From assembly GCA_032622095.1 (NCBI GenBank), contig CP136063.1:65175897-65239896 (forward strand): DNA of 64,000 nt. Reading direction: 5' to 3'. Numbering within the stretch: position 1 is the stretch's first letter; each line of letters begins with the position of its first letter. This DNA is from Siphonodentalium dalli. Lineage: Eukaryota; Mollusca; Scaphopoda; Gadilida; Siphonodentaliidae. This document shows, one piece after another, positions 20,236-30,950 of the stretch. The notes below the pieces were generated by a model. The model was not told where the DNA came from, made no database searches, and was given only the letters and a program-made list of their open reading frames with translations. A program made the position numbers and the translations under genes.

Positions 20236-21873
20236 ATGTATGAATCAATGGAGCCATTAGCCATGGAGACCAGGGAGGATAAACACACAGTGGAGACCAG
20301 GGAGGATAAACACACAGTGGAGACCAGAGAGGATAAACACACAGTGGAGACCAGAGAGGATAAACACACAGTGGAGACCAGAGAGGATAAACACACAGTG
20401 GAGACCAGAGAGGATAAACACACAGTGGGAGATGCTTATCAAACACTCGCGGGTTCGTGTAGCCAGTTGAACAATAACACGAAGCGCAGGGAAGTTTCTA
20501 CTTATCAGTGCGATATTTGCTGGAAATCATTTTCCACATCTCAAAGTTTGCTCTCGCATAAGAGGATTCACGCAGGGGATCGCCCATACCAATGTGATGT
20601 GTGCGAGAAATTATTTACTCAGACGAGTAGCTTGACGAAGCATAAGAAGGTCCACACCGGGGATCGCCAGTATCAATGTGATGTGTGCGAGAAATCATTT
20701 ATTCAGATGAGTGACATGACGAGGCATAAAATGACCCACACTGGGGATCGCCCATATCAATGTGATGTGTGCGAGAAATCATTTATTCAGATATGTAGCC
20801 TGACGATACATAAGAGGGTCCACACCGGGGATCGCCCATATCAATGTGATGTGTGCGAGAAATCATTTACTCAGATAGGTAACCTGATGATGCATAAGAG
20901 GGTCCACACCGGAGATCGCCCGTATCAATGTGATGTGTGTCAGAAATCATTTACTCAGATGAGTAGCCTGACGAAGCATAAGAGGATCCACACCGGGGAT
21001 CGCCCGTACCAATGTGATGTGTGCGAGAAATCATTTATTCAGATATTTAGCCTGACCACACATAAGAGGATTCACGCTGGGTATCGCCCGTATCAATGTG
21101 ATGTGTGCGAGAAATCATTTACTCAGATGAGTAGCCTGACGACACATAAGATAATCCATACCGGAGTTCGCTCGTATCAATGTGATGTGTGCGAGAAATC
21201 ATTTATTCGACTGTGTCACCTGACGAGTCATAAGAGAATCCACACAGGGGATCGCCAATATCAATGTGATGTGTGCGAGAAATCATTTATTCAGCCGAGT
21301 GCCCTGACGAGACATAAGAGGATCCACACAGGGGATCGCCAGTATCAATGTGATGTGTGCGAGAAATCATTTATTCAGATGAGTGGCCTGACGGAGCATA
21401 AGAGGTTTCATACCGGGGATCGCCCGTATCAATGTGATGTGTGCGAGAAGTCATTTACTAGGTCGCGTGGCCTGAAGGAACATATGATGATTCACACAGC
21501 AGATCGGCCGTATCAATGTGATGTGTGCGGGAAATCGTTTACTCAGATGAGTAACCTAACGACGCATAACAAGACCCACACTGGTGATCGCACGTATGAA
21601 TGTGATGTGTGCCAGAAATCGTTTACTCAGATGGCTCATCTGATGACGCATAACAATATCCACACTGGGGATCGCCCGTATCAATGTGGTTTGTGCGATA
21701 AATCATTTGCTCATTTGAGCAACATGACGTCACATAGGAAGATCCACACAGGAAATCGATCTTATTCATGTGATGTGTGCGAGAAATCATTTTATCGGTT
21801 AAGTAACCTGAATACACATAAAATGATCCACACAGGTGATCGCCCGTATCAATGCAATATGTGCGATAAATAA
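20236..21873 (+). CDS. C2H2 zinc-finger protein, 16 fingers, N-terminal 9-residue repeat
   Basis: The 545-residue predicted nuclear DNA-binding protein begins MYESMEPLAM, followed by six copies of ETREDKHTV (residues 11-64), a charged repeat of unknown role. From about residue 90 come 16 complete C2H2 fingers of the pattern QCDVCEKSFxQxxxLxxHKxxH, joined by HTGDRPY linkers. The seventeenth finger is cut by TAA after QCNMCDK. Finger frameworks are nearly identical, while the helix positions that contact bases differ (QMSSLTK, RLCHLTS, QPSALTR), as expected of recent finger duplication. No effector domain is visible. It is not part of the tandem triplication and is flanked by transposons on both sides. 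The ATG chosen is the first in frame, with no splice signal needed. Confidence 0.85.
   Translation: MYESMEPLAMETREDKHTVETREDKHTVETREDKHTVETREDKHTVETREDKHTVETREDKHTVGDAYQTLAGSCSQLNNNTKRREVSTYQCDICWKSFSTSQSLLSHKRIHAGDRPYQCDVCEKLFTQTSSLTKHKKVHTGDRQYQCDVCEKSFIQMSDMTRHKMTHTGDRPYQCDVCEKSFIQICSLTIHKRVHTGDRPYQCDVCEKSFTQIGNLMMHKRVHTGDRPYQCDVCQKSFTQMSSLTKHKRIHTGDRPYQCDVCEKSFIQIFSLTTHKRIHAGYRPYQCDVCEKSFTQMSSLTTHKIIHTGVRSYQCDVCEKSFIRLCHLTSHKRIHTGDRQYQCDVCEKSFIQPSALTRHKRIHTGDRQYQCDVCEKSFIQMSGLTEHKRFHTGDRPYQCDVCEKSFTRSRGLKEHMMIHTADRPYQCDVCGKSFTQMSNLTTHNKTHTGDRTYECDVCQKSFTQMAHLMTHNNIHTGDRPYQCGLCDKSFAHLSNMTSHRKIHTGNRSYSCDVCEKSFYRLSNLNTHKMIHTGDRPYQCNMCDK
20266..20427 (+). repeat. 27-bp coding tandem repeat, six copies
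   Basis: Exact 27-bp periodicity encodes ETREDKHTV six times, within the N-terminus of the zinc-finger protein. Copies differ only by single bases (AGGGAG versus AGAGAG), so the expansion is recent. Because 27 is a multiple of 3, copy-number change keeps the frame. Confidence 0.95.
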
Positions 21874-22600
21874 TTTACTCATTTGAGTGGCCTGACGTGC
21901 CATAAAATAATTGACACAGGTGATCGCCCGTATCAATGTGATATGTGCGATAAATCATTTACTAAGTTGAGTGACCTGAAGAGGCAAAAGCGGATTCACA
22001 CAGGCGATTGTCCGTTTCCATGAGATATGTGCGGGACGTCACGACAGTTACTCAAGTGGGTAAACTCACGACACATAAGAGGATCCACACTGGGTAGTCA
22101 AGACGAAACACGATAATTCAGACATTCTGCGATCTGTGCATGAAACATTTGGTCATAAATATAGTTTGACGAGAAGATGATTCACACAGATGCGAACAAA
22201 TCAGTTATCATTTAAACAACTTGGCGGCGCGTGCATGTAAGGTGACCCACACAGACGTTCCTCCATTTTAGCGCATTGTGTGGAATATAATTTTACTAAA
22301 TTGTCCGAACAGGTCATCGATCGCATTCGTGTGATGTGTGCGGAAAGTCATTAACTCCGTCGGAAACCTGACTGAACAAGAGATAATTCACACTGGAGAT
22401 CGACCGTATTCGTGTGATGTGTGCGGAAAGCCATTAACTCTGTCGGAAACCTGACTGAGCCAGAGATAATTCACACTGGAGATCGACCGTATTCGTGTGA
22501 TGTGTGCGGAAAGTCATTAACTCCGTCGGAAACCTGACTGAACAAGAGATAATTCACACTGGATATCGACCGTATTTGTGTGATGTGCACTGCAAATACA
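21874..22600 (+). pseudogene. Decayed zinc-finger array downstream of the stop codon
   Basis: Finger sequence continues past the TAA in the same frame (HLSGLTCHK, CDMCDKSFTKLSDLK) and then decays through frameshifts and stops. At 22322, 22405 and 22488 three copies of a finger unit follow each other at exactly 83 bp, one base short of the 84-bp finger period. The ancestral ORF was therefore longer than 16 fingers. Confidence 0.8.
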
Positions 22601-22846
22601 AATGTTCAGATTTGAACACCAAAAATGCAACAGATATTGAACATGTTCTATGTAGTATTTGTTCAATGTTGAACACTAGCGTTCAAAATAGTTGAACACT
22701 ATGTGTTCAAATTTTTTAATGTTGGTGTTCAATTTTGAACACCGTGTGTTCAAATGTTTTTTAACGCTGATGTTCAAATTTGAATACGATGTGTTCAAAT
22801 GTTTTTAACGCTGGTGTTCAATTTTGAATACTGTGTGTTCAAATGT
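22601..22846. repeat. Minisatellite of TGTTCAA motifs
   Basis: TGTTCAAATTTGAACAC-like motifs recur about every 50 bases, four or more copies. Many are short palindromes (TTCAAATTTGAA). It lies between the decayed zinc-finger tail and an M1 MITE. Confidence 0.7.
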
Positions 22847-22850
22847 TTAA

Positions 22851-23175
22851 AGATGGATTATCTCTTTAAATAACAAATTTTAAATAGTTGCGTGGGTATA
22901 AAATAATAGATATGAACTGAAGACCTATGTCCGGAAAAGCTTCTATCAATTAATATTGATTTTATTTCGAATATTAAATCGGGCCTGTTTGTGTTACTAT
23001 TTTTTAGAACCGACCATTCGGATGATAACATATTGCGATGTAGAGCACTGGGCTGTTCCCTCGGCTACGCAACGAATGTCAAATGTCACAGATTGGTTGT
23101 TTGTCTTCGATTCAATTCTAATATTTTATACCCCGATAACTATATAAAACATGTTTACAAAGAGATAATCCACCT
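22851..23175. mobile_element. TTAA-flanked MITE (family M1), 325 bp
   Basis: It starts AGATGGATTATCTCTTTAAA and ends with the inverse of AGGTGGATTATCTCTTTG, flanked by TTAA on both sides. Body sequence matches the copies at 48052 and 52627 but lacks about 165 bp of their interior. No coding capacity. Confidence 0.85.
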
Positions 23176-23179
23176 TTAA

Positions 23180-23760
23180 ATAAGTCAAGTTGAAGATTAT
23201 TAAGATTGATGTACATATGGATTCCCTGATGGCTCGGAATATAAAGACACCATCTTTACCATCCTATACAATGGCTCAGAAGATGAAGACACCATCGCAA
23301 ACCACAACTGTAAGCTAAACATACAATTGGAGTCGGCGACAATGTCCCCAACCTCCGACCTACCAATGTTTGCATGTGTATATACATGTACATACTACCT
23401 GTATGTCAGTATCTATAACTTGTGGGTAGATATTTGGATAAATTATTCATTATACACACAGAAATAATGATAGACTAATGGAACTTGTTATACACAGAAT
23501 ACATACTACATACTACCTGTATGTCAGCATCTATACATTTTGGGTAGATATTCGAATAAATTATTCATTATACACACATAAATAATGATAGACTAATGAA
23601 ACTTGTTATACACAGAATCGTGTTCCTCGTCAGTTAATTTTCTGGGAATGGTTCATACACCGTTCATATGTTATATAAATCAAATTGAAGATTACTAAGA
23701 TTGATATACATATACATTCACTAATGGTTCGGAAGATGAAGACACCATCTCAACCATCCC
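23180..23760. repeat. 118-bp tandem duplication in non-coding DNA
   Basis: A block beginning CATACTACCTGTATGTCAG is present at 23391 and 23509. More diverged pieces of the same sequence (TATACACAGAAT, GTTCCTCGT) reappear at 24180-24470, on the other side of the SINE. The region also repeats an AGATGAAGACACCATC phrase. No gene is seen. Confidence 0.6.
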
Positions 23761-24158
23761 ATAATAATAATAATGCATATCATTTATATAGCGCTTAATC
23801 CCTAGTGTAGCTCTAAGCGCTTACATTATTACCCCAGCTGTTTTTTATGAGTAATGCCGAGTCTTGTGCCTGCTGCCATTTTACAGGCGCTTCACTAGAG
23901 CGGCTTACGGATACCCAACAACCAGGTACCTATTTCTCGTCTAGGTACGACGAAGCGAGCACAGTACAAGTGACCTTGCCCAAGGGTCAGAACCTGGCGC
24001 GAGATTTGAAACAGCGTGCGGCTATATGTAGCACACACACCGCTCAATTCGGCCAAGCCACTGTTGTGGAGACAATAGTCCACCGAGCGAGGCGCGAACT
24101 CACGCCGTTGCATTAACACCATTACAAGCCCGACACTCTACCCACTGGGCTATATTAA
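23761..24158 (-). mobile_element. tRNA-derived SINE
   Basis: Read on the minus strand, the head (from about 24156) is tRNA-like: TAGCCCAGTGGGTAGAGTG is an A box and GAGTTCGCGCC a B box, with spacing of a tRNA 5' region. These are the internal RNA polymerase III promoter. The body follows, with an AAGCGCTTAGAG-like conserved patch, and the tail is a TTATTATTAT repeat at 23761-23773. Mobilised by a partner LINE. The open frames on both strands within it are incidental. Confidence 0.8.
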
Positions 24159-24379
24159 GTAAAACTAATTGAAGATTACTATACTACATGTATATCGGCA
24201 TCTATACCGGTAGAATTACTAGTAGGGTTTCGGTTTATATATATTTGAATAGATTGACATACACAGAATACACAGCACTTGTTATACACAGAATAGTGAT
24301 CCTCGTTGGTTCAGCCATCGGACCCTGGCAATTGCTACATGTACATGTATGTCGGCATATATATAGATTGGGTTTATTG
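24159..24379. other. Non-coding between SINE and LINE fragment
   Basis: Contains diverged pieces of the 23391-23617 tandem sequence (ACACAGAATACACAG and similar). No gene is seen. Confidence 0.4.
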
Positions 24380-25757
24380 TTATTTGAGTAATTTGTTAAA
24401 CACAGAATACACAGAACAGAAGCAGAATAGTGTTCCTCCTTTGTTCATCCATCTGACACAGGTAATTGCTCGTCGATATATCGGTCCATATGGATCAGTG
24501 ACTTCTTTGAAGTTTCGGTAAAATCTTGAAGAAAATGTGTTAATTTTCTTCATCCATCTGAGTTTTGAGAGTTTGCTGACGACTGCTCGCCTTTCTTCCG
24601 TAAGGTCCTCCATTATTAACACGTTAGAAACTCCTTTTAGGTTTTTGCGAGCTTTGTATATATCATCTTTAAAATCATGAGTGGTGAAATGTATAATGAT
24701 ATTCACCATTTTATCTTCTGGTGCACTTCGAAATTGAAATTTTGCATCCTGTGTAGGTTCAGCTGGTGTCTGATCCATAGCGTTCAAGCTTCTATTCGCT
24801 ACAATAGGCTCTGTGATCAACTTATTCGAACGAATCGTTTTCGGCTCCTTTGAAAACCGAAACTTCCCCAAGGGGTGCGACCTAACAATATCCCCCTTTT
24901 CCAGTTGTATTCCGAAGTGAATTTTGCAAAAGTTGGTGATCATCGCATTAGTGTTGATGTCCCATGTGCTTTTTTGAAGAACTTGGAACAGGGAAATTCA
25001 GAAATCTGAGGCTATTTCTCCTGCTGTGCATTTCGTGATCCTCTATTTCGAATCTTAGTTTCTTCTCAGTGACTTCTATTTTTTTATTTAGTTAATTAAT
25101 TTGGTCATCTTTGTTTTCTAGCTGGACCTTCAGCTCCTGGATTTCAGCTTTGTGCGTTTTCGTGAGAATATTAACACATTCTTCAAGTTTTTTCGGGATA
25201 CAGATCATAACTTCAGTTACAGCCCTATCAACAGCTGTTTTGATTTGGGAAGTAACAGCCTCCTTGGCAGCGTTTGAAAGGTCAGGAATCAGTTTGTCTT
25301 TACACATTTCAGAAAATCTTTCCGATTGGATTGTGTACTCCAACAGTTCATTCATAGATATTTTTTTCAGGTTTCCTGTTTTAGGTTTAGATTTACCTTT
25401 AAATCGATCCTGAGACCGGTAATCAGAGTCACTATCTCCACATTCGTTCAGAAAAGATTGAATATCTCCTACCGACCCCCTCCTTCTCAAAGATCTCAAT
25501 TCCATCGGCGAAGTTTCCTCTGCCGTTTTTCTTTTTCCAATATTGGATAGTCCAGAGGTATTACCATCACTTCCTATATAACTAGTAGTGTCATTTGATG
25601 TATCCTCAACATCGGGACCTTTGTGGACCGACCCACTTTTTTGCGAACTCATCGTATTCGGAGACCACGTTGTCCGTATAACGACAATAGGTGACACGGA
25701 ATTCCTGATGCCGGTAAAGTTTAAACACACTATTACTTCTGACCAATTTTGTAGCAA
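24380..25757 (-). pseudogene. LINE (L1-like) ORF1 remnant
   Basis: Two minus-strand frames together resemble an L1-type ORF1 protein, which is an RNA-binding chaperone. The first (25757-25092, 221 residues) has a charged N-terminus and a predicted coiled coil (ECVNILTKTHKAEIQELKVQ). A frameshifted junction (about 25060-25010) reads as RFEIEDHEMHSRRNSLRF, matching the (E)QYSRRNNLRI-like signature after the coil in ORF1. The second (24943-24380) covers the RNA-recognition and C-terminal part (NVLIMEDLTEERRAVVSKLS). No endonuclease or reverse transcriptase follows. Confidence 0.7.
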
Positions 25758-26362
25758 TTCTTACTCAGGATAGTGCATTTCATACCCGAGTTAATACGAT
25801 ACCACTCTTCATTTAGTTATTTTCCTGCCTGGTTCGAAATTGTTTCTGCTAATCTACGTGTCTCTGTCGTCGTCCGCCATTTTTTCCCTTCCTTTCCATG
25901 AAGTACAACATGAAAGGTGACCTTATCCGACATAATACTAGCCCCGCTCTTGTCGCAGTTGATAAAGGCCGCCTTGAATTTTTTGATACACTAATTGAGC
26001 ACGAGGCTAATATACATGGCCTATAAACGTTGGCAGAGTTCCGCTCTTGGCGTCAATGAAGAGTGTTCGTGGATCTTGTGCTTCAACCAAGGAAGTTATC
26101 GCTTATTTTCTCGAACAAGACGACCTTGATGTGAACAGGAGAGATTCGGATGGTAAGACTGCATTAATGCTTGCGGCGGAGTATTCAAATCATAATACAT
26201 TCAAAGACCTTCTAAAAGCAGGCGCTGACATTAATATCACCGACAAACTGGGAAAATCGGCCATGCACTACGCGATAATGTCATTGAATAGCAAAACTGT
26301 GAAGTATGTTCTGAAGCAGCCATGTTTTCGAGTAGAAACTGGGAAAATCGGCCATCCACTGT

Positions 26363-27006
26363 TTTCAGTGCTGCATCTCTAGACTTCTGAATTGTCGGAT
26401 ATTTTCCTTCTTCGTCTTCTCGATTCGGAATAGAAGCCATAGGGAATAGATAACTCAATTTTGTATATGACCTAGGTGCCGTCGGAATCCCTTGATAACA
26501 CAATACTGTTATTATCAACAAAGAAAATATCCGACAATTCAGAAATCTAGAGATGCAGCACTGAAACAACTGAAGACCATCACAGATCATCCTGCCACAC
26601 TTACTCAATTCATCCTGGACTTCTCCTGTGACAATATTTAAGATATTCTACATTTGGACTACTCACTTTTGGAGAAGATCGAATATTGGAGCAGAATTTA
26701 TATCATGGACCTTCATCAACACAGATCCCTATGTTTGAGGAAGGATAACAGCAGACTGAGTTAAGTTTTTCTATTAATCAGTTTTATATACTCAATCATG
26801 TCAATCGGAAATTCGAAATTATTATCGCTCCAACACGGAGGTTCAGCGAAAAATTACCGCTGGGATTTCAAGAAGAAGAAGAAGAAGTAGTAGAACCGCT
26901 CAAAGATTCTTTGTTGATAACAGCATTGTGTTATCAAGCGATTCCGACGGCACCTATGTCATATACAAAATTAGGTTATCTATTTCCGATGGCTTCTATT
27001 CCGAAT
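26363..27006. repeat. Nested inverted duplications inside FEM1-like pseudogene
   Basis: Two inverted pairs are visible: arms 26363-26407 with 26523-26566 (shared phrase CAGTGCTGCATCTCTAGA), and arms 26422-26523 with 26909-27006 (shared phrase CATATACAAAATT). The 26909-27006 arm, read forward, could encode ALCYQAIPTAPMSYTKLGYL, so it may be a duplicated exon. Units 2 and 3 lack this block. Confidence 0.7.
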
Positions 27007-27143
27007 CGAGAAGAAGGAAAAACAGAAGAAAACAAAAATAATATCATTACTCATTGAAAATGTAAATTATAATTCCGCAGCCATAACGGATGCAATGAAG
27101 TTACCAAGCCTTGAAATATTGAGCCTGTCATTTGCAGAATGAG

Positions 27144-27216
27144 GTCCCCGGAGGGTGAATTTAGTGATGCTATCCCGCATAGCGGGGTAGCATCACCAAA
27201 TACACCCTCTGGGGAC
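27144..27216. repeat. 73-bp palindromic foldback
   Basis: Two 36-bp arms beginning GTCCCC(A/G)GAGGGTG face each other around a minimal loop (about five mismatches). It sits just before the FEM1-like QFEITKDTC segment, where units 2 and 3 have no such sequence. It reads through in frame (SPEGEFSDAI...SPNTPSGDA), giving the local ORF a false start. Confidence 0.8.
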
Positions 27217-28495
27217 GCAGATAGACAGTTTGAAATCACCAAGGATACTTGCCGTCACATAACTCTAAATTCAACAAATCCTTCGATAATACTGCCAGAC
27301 TTACCCGCGGATGAATATGGACATATATATGAACCGAGGAATACGGTTGAGTATATCGCATGGAAGAACTATTCACAGAACCATACAGAAGTTATCCTCT
27401 ATATTGTGATACTGGAGCGTATTCTAGGTACTACTCATCCTCTCACAGTGGCTCGATTGGAACAATTTGCACGTGCAGTTTGCAAACAGAATAACCTATT
27501 ATGGGCGTTACAGCTACTTCATTATGTGATAACGTCATGTTTTAATTCAGATTCGAATCGATTCTCCCCCCACCCTCGTTATTGGAGGCGCTTGTGGGAG
27601 TGGTGATGGATATACTTTTGAACTTACAAAGTATGCAAGTTCTTCCAGAGAATGTTACCAGAGCCAAGTTTACAGAGATAATTTCGAATGTCCTTCATGC
27701 ATTCATTGCTGTAACAAAAAAGTTCCACATTTATCACTCAGAAGCCCAGTGTAAGATATGTGAAAGAGGTGATGGCCCTGCGGTGATTCGCTCCATGTTT
27801 CGCGTTTTGGGATTATTTAACAAAATTAAAAGGCGTTTTTCATTCTGTTCACACTATCGTCGGACGATGCAGAAATACAGATAGTCGAACTTTCCTCGGA
27901 ATTTCGAGAAATGGGAGAGGAAATAGAACGACTAAGTTCATTGGGACCTGGTTGTGGCAGTTTAATCCTTCAATATGCTTTACTATGTAAGAAAACAATC
28001 GAAATAGATAAAGACGGAAACTACCTGTATAGAGCCACCGTTCACAATATTGACTTGTTGTTGATGTTATTGAATAGTGGTTTTTAATCTAAGCTGGGGT
28101 CACACCGCTGATATTTTTTGCCTGTACAGCATCTCAAATTGGACCTAATTAACATATCCATGCAGAAGAACTGGAATCTGAAGAGTTTGATGAGATAATT
28201 AGATGTCTTCTGATGTCGGGTGCTCATCCAGATGCTTGCGATGGCGCTGGTCTGACGTTTTATGACTATCTTCCCAAAGAGTCGATTCACCACACACATC
28301 CGAAACAATTCAGTCTCCAGTGCCTGGCAGCGAGAGCAGTTGTCTACCATGGCATTCCATATCGTGGAATGTTGCCACCAATACTGAAAAAACTTTGTTA
28401 TTATGCAGGATCCACATAAACACATAACTGACAAGTACTTCCGTACAGTTGAGAGTTTTGGTCTTTATCAAAAGCCTGTATCTCACTGGCTTTAA

Positions 28496-28944
28496 CCCTT
28501 TACCCAACAAAACGGCCAAAAACGCCCAAATAAAGCTTCAACAGCCTAAAATATCTTCGGTCTGTCTCAATAACACCATACAAATATGGATATCATTGGA
28601 ACCGGTTCATTGACCACATTGTGATGGTTACAGTTATGCCAATGCATTCTCTTATATATGCGAGTCGACCATAGGTCGCCTCGCATATATAAGAGAATGC
28701 ATTGGCCTAAACAAATTCTTTTTTAACACTTTTTACCATTTTTTCTTACATTCTTTAACAATTTTATAATCTTTTCTTACATTTTTTAACAATTTTTATA
28801 ATATTTTTCTACATTCTTTGACAATTTTATCATTTTTAATATGTGTTAAGCCAATGCATTCTCTTATATATGCGAGGCGACCTATGGTCAACTCGCATAT
28901 ATAAGAGAATGCATTGGCACAGGGCCGTTCTGTTGGGTAAAGGG
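28496..28944. mobile_element. TTAA-site MITE, piggyBac-like ends (family M2), 449 bp
   Basis: The terminal inverted repeat is CCCTTTACCCAACA(A/G)AACGGCC, flanked by TTAA at 28492 and 28945. The matching point in unit 2 (CTGGCTTTAACTGGTC near 39704) and unit 3 has a single TTAA and no element, which proves the exact ends. The body holds two copies of a 66-bp hairpin (about 28638-28706 and 28852-28917) separated by T-rich sequence. The target TTAA overlaps the stop codon (CTT TAA) of the FEM1-like pseudogene. Confidence 0.95.
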
Positions 28945-28948
28945 TTAA

Positions 28949-30950
28949 CTGGTCACTTTATACATTGGAGTATTATTTGTAAATTTAAATTTAAATTATT
29001 ATTTCATCAACTTCGAGTAGAAGACATATTTGAATTTAGTTCAGGAACACGCACAGTTATTAGATTTCAATGTTTGAAGTCTGTTTTTTACACCGCAAAG
29101 TCCACACATATGGTATTCCTGGTTCAAATTGGAATTCCATGGTATGTGTCATCAGAAATGTACACAAACATCTTCTTTCATCTGTGGTATTATAACTTAT
29201 CTGTATTCACGAATGGTGGATTCCTCGATTAAAATCAAATATTGTTTTGCCCCGAAGCGACGAACAGCAATTGTTTAGTAACGAACCAAAGCCGGACGCT
29301 TTGGGTCGTATATAGGCTATATCTGATTTTGTGACGTCACCAATTATTAACTAATACGACGCTCCAATTTTTGTATTTGGGGAGCGCGAATGTCGCACAT
29401 TAGTTGGTGGGCCTAAAGCATTATTGTCGTGATCGGCTGTCAAGAGGCCAACACAAATTAGTCGATGTGCAACATTCTCATATTTATATAAACGTCATAA
29501 AATAATTTATTTGTTTTTATTTATAAGGGAAAGTATGTCCATAATGCATTTCTAACGGGTATACTCCGGCACTTTACTGGATCAAATAATAAATAAACTA
29601 AAATCACCACAACTCAACACGATCTACGTGTATCTCGAAGCTTTAATTTCCAACTGATGCACAGCAATTGATCAATAATGCATGCTTGTGTACAGACTAT
29701 ACCGTGCGGCGAAAGGAAATAAGATAATGTGGATTTGATTGTTATCATAAGTCTTCATACTAACATGCATCTGATAATCCATATGTATATATCCCAGTTT
29801 CTTGAATAGAATGAAAACACATACTTATGAACAAAGCAGAAGATACAGTCAGTTCCACGCGAATTCGGTCAATGGTGAAAGTTACACGCGGTGACGTTGT
29901 TTGTCGACTATCGTTGAAATTGACACGATGCCATGTTGTGATTGAAATGAACATCCTCCCCCAGCACGCCAAGTAATATAGGCCCAATGGTTAGTTTCAG
30001 TTCCATGCACTCTCGATAACGTATATAACTATTTATAATTACCCCACCAAACATAAGCCTTACGCATGTGAATATTATTTGGTGGGAATCTATAAAGTAA
30101 TTTTGACAATAATTGTTTAAACGCTACATGCAGAAACCCCTATGTGATTGTTTTAGCTTTTGTTCGTTAATTTCTAACTGTAGTGTATGATGACCGGATA
30201 CAGATAACTTAAATTAAAGACTTTAAAAAGCCCGACGAAGATCGTTTGTGATGATATAATATAATATTTAACTTTCAGGAAAATATCTTAGCTACTCAGA
30301 GAAATAAGCTACGTAAAAGTTAAAGGGTATATGTCAACATGACCGACATTCATGGCATTAGCAGATTTCTGCATCCAGTAGAATGGTACTATTATACATG
30401 TAGTAGCACACTGTGTTCATGCGTGAGCCACTTAACGGGGCAGCACATACTGCGTGCTAAAACTATAGTTTAAACAGTTTATATTTTAGCATATATCTAC
30501 ACGTGCATGTACATCCAAGTTATAAATTTATCTATCTTTATTTAATTGAATAAATATGAATAAGCTACATGTATAACACCAGCTAGATGTACATATCGCA
30601 TTAATTTTCAGTTGTCCATGTTATGTAACAAATAAGCATAACATGTACATGTAGATATCATTTCATCATTAATTTGTAAGACAGTTTCTCTAACTGGGAC
30701 CCACTTATAATTCCATGCAAGACTATAAATATTTTAGCAAATAATTTAATATTAAGAAGTCCATGCCCTTGATACCACATTCTGACATTAATTATACGGT
30801 ACTAGTAAGTGTTGGCAGTGGGTTAAGAAGGGGCAACTTGATGCACTGGAGAATATTTTTATATTCCATATACTCTGACAAATTTTTCAAGAAACTGGAT
30901 TTGAATTCATAATTTGATCACACTCTGTTGAGACACTTCTGACAGATAAG
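28949..30950. other. Conserved non-coding stretch of unit 1
   Basis: Matches units 2 (39715-41772) and 3 (57300-59302) closely, but the open frames in it (such as 29760-29987 on the minus strand) shift between copies and have no recognisable domain. It contains the left R1 repeat at 29280. No splice structure is evident. Confidence 0.5.

Larger units (their letters stand above)
25899..28495 (+). pseudogene. FEM1-like ankyrin gene, rearranged (unit 1, 3' part)
   Basis: It picks up the FEM1-like gene where the 6105-6275 fragment stops. Visible parts, in order: ankyrin segment ALVAVDKGRLEF; two more ankyrin repeats at 26047-26330 (VNRRDSDGKTALMLAAE, ADINITDKLGKSAMHYAI); an inverted-duplication block; a FEM1 middle region with ILERILGTTHPLTVARL (27139-27606); a helical stretch at 27582-27884; and a C-terminal part ending AGTH...SLQCLAARAVVYHG-like to TAA at 28493. 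FEM1 family receptors recognise C-terminal degrons for CUL2 ligase. Several frameshifts and stops, a foldback insertion and inversions show that this copy is dead, though it keeps repeats lost in units 2 and 3. Confidence 0.65.

Noticed and set aside
20163-20446. Minus-strand frames with repeated CLSSLVSTV or CVYPLWSPL
   Set aside because: Antisense shadows of the 27-bp repeat coding for ETREDKHTV; the repeat is open in several frames because 27 is a multiple of 3.
23847-24122. Frames on both strands, 75-89 codons
   Set aside because: Lie wholly in the SINE body.
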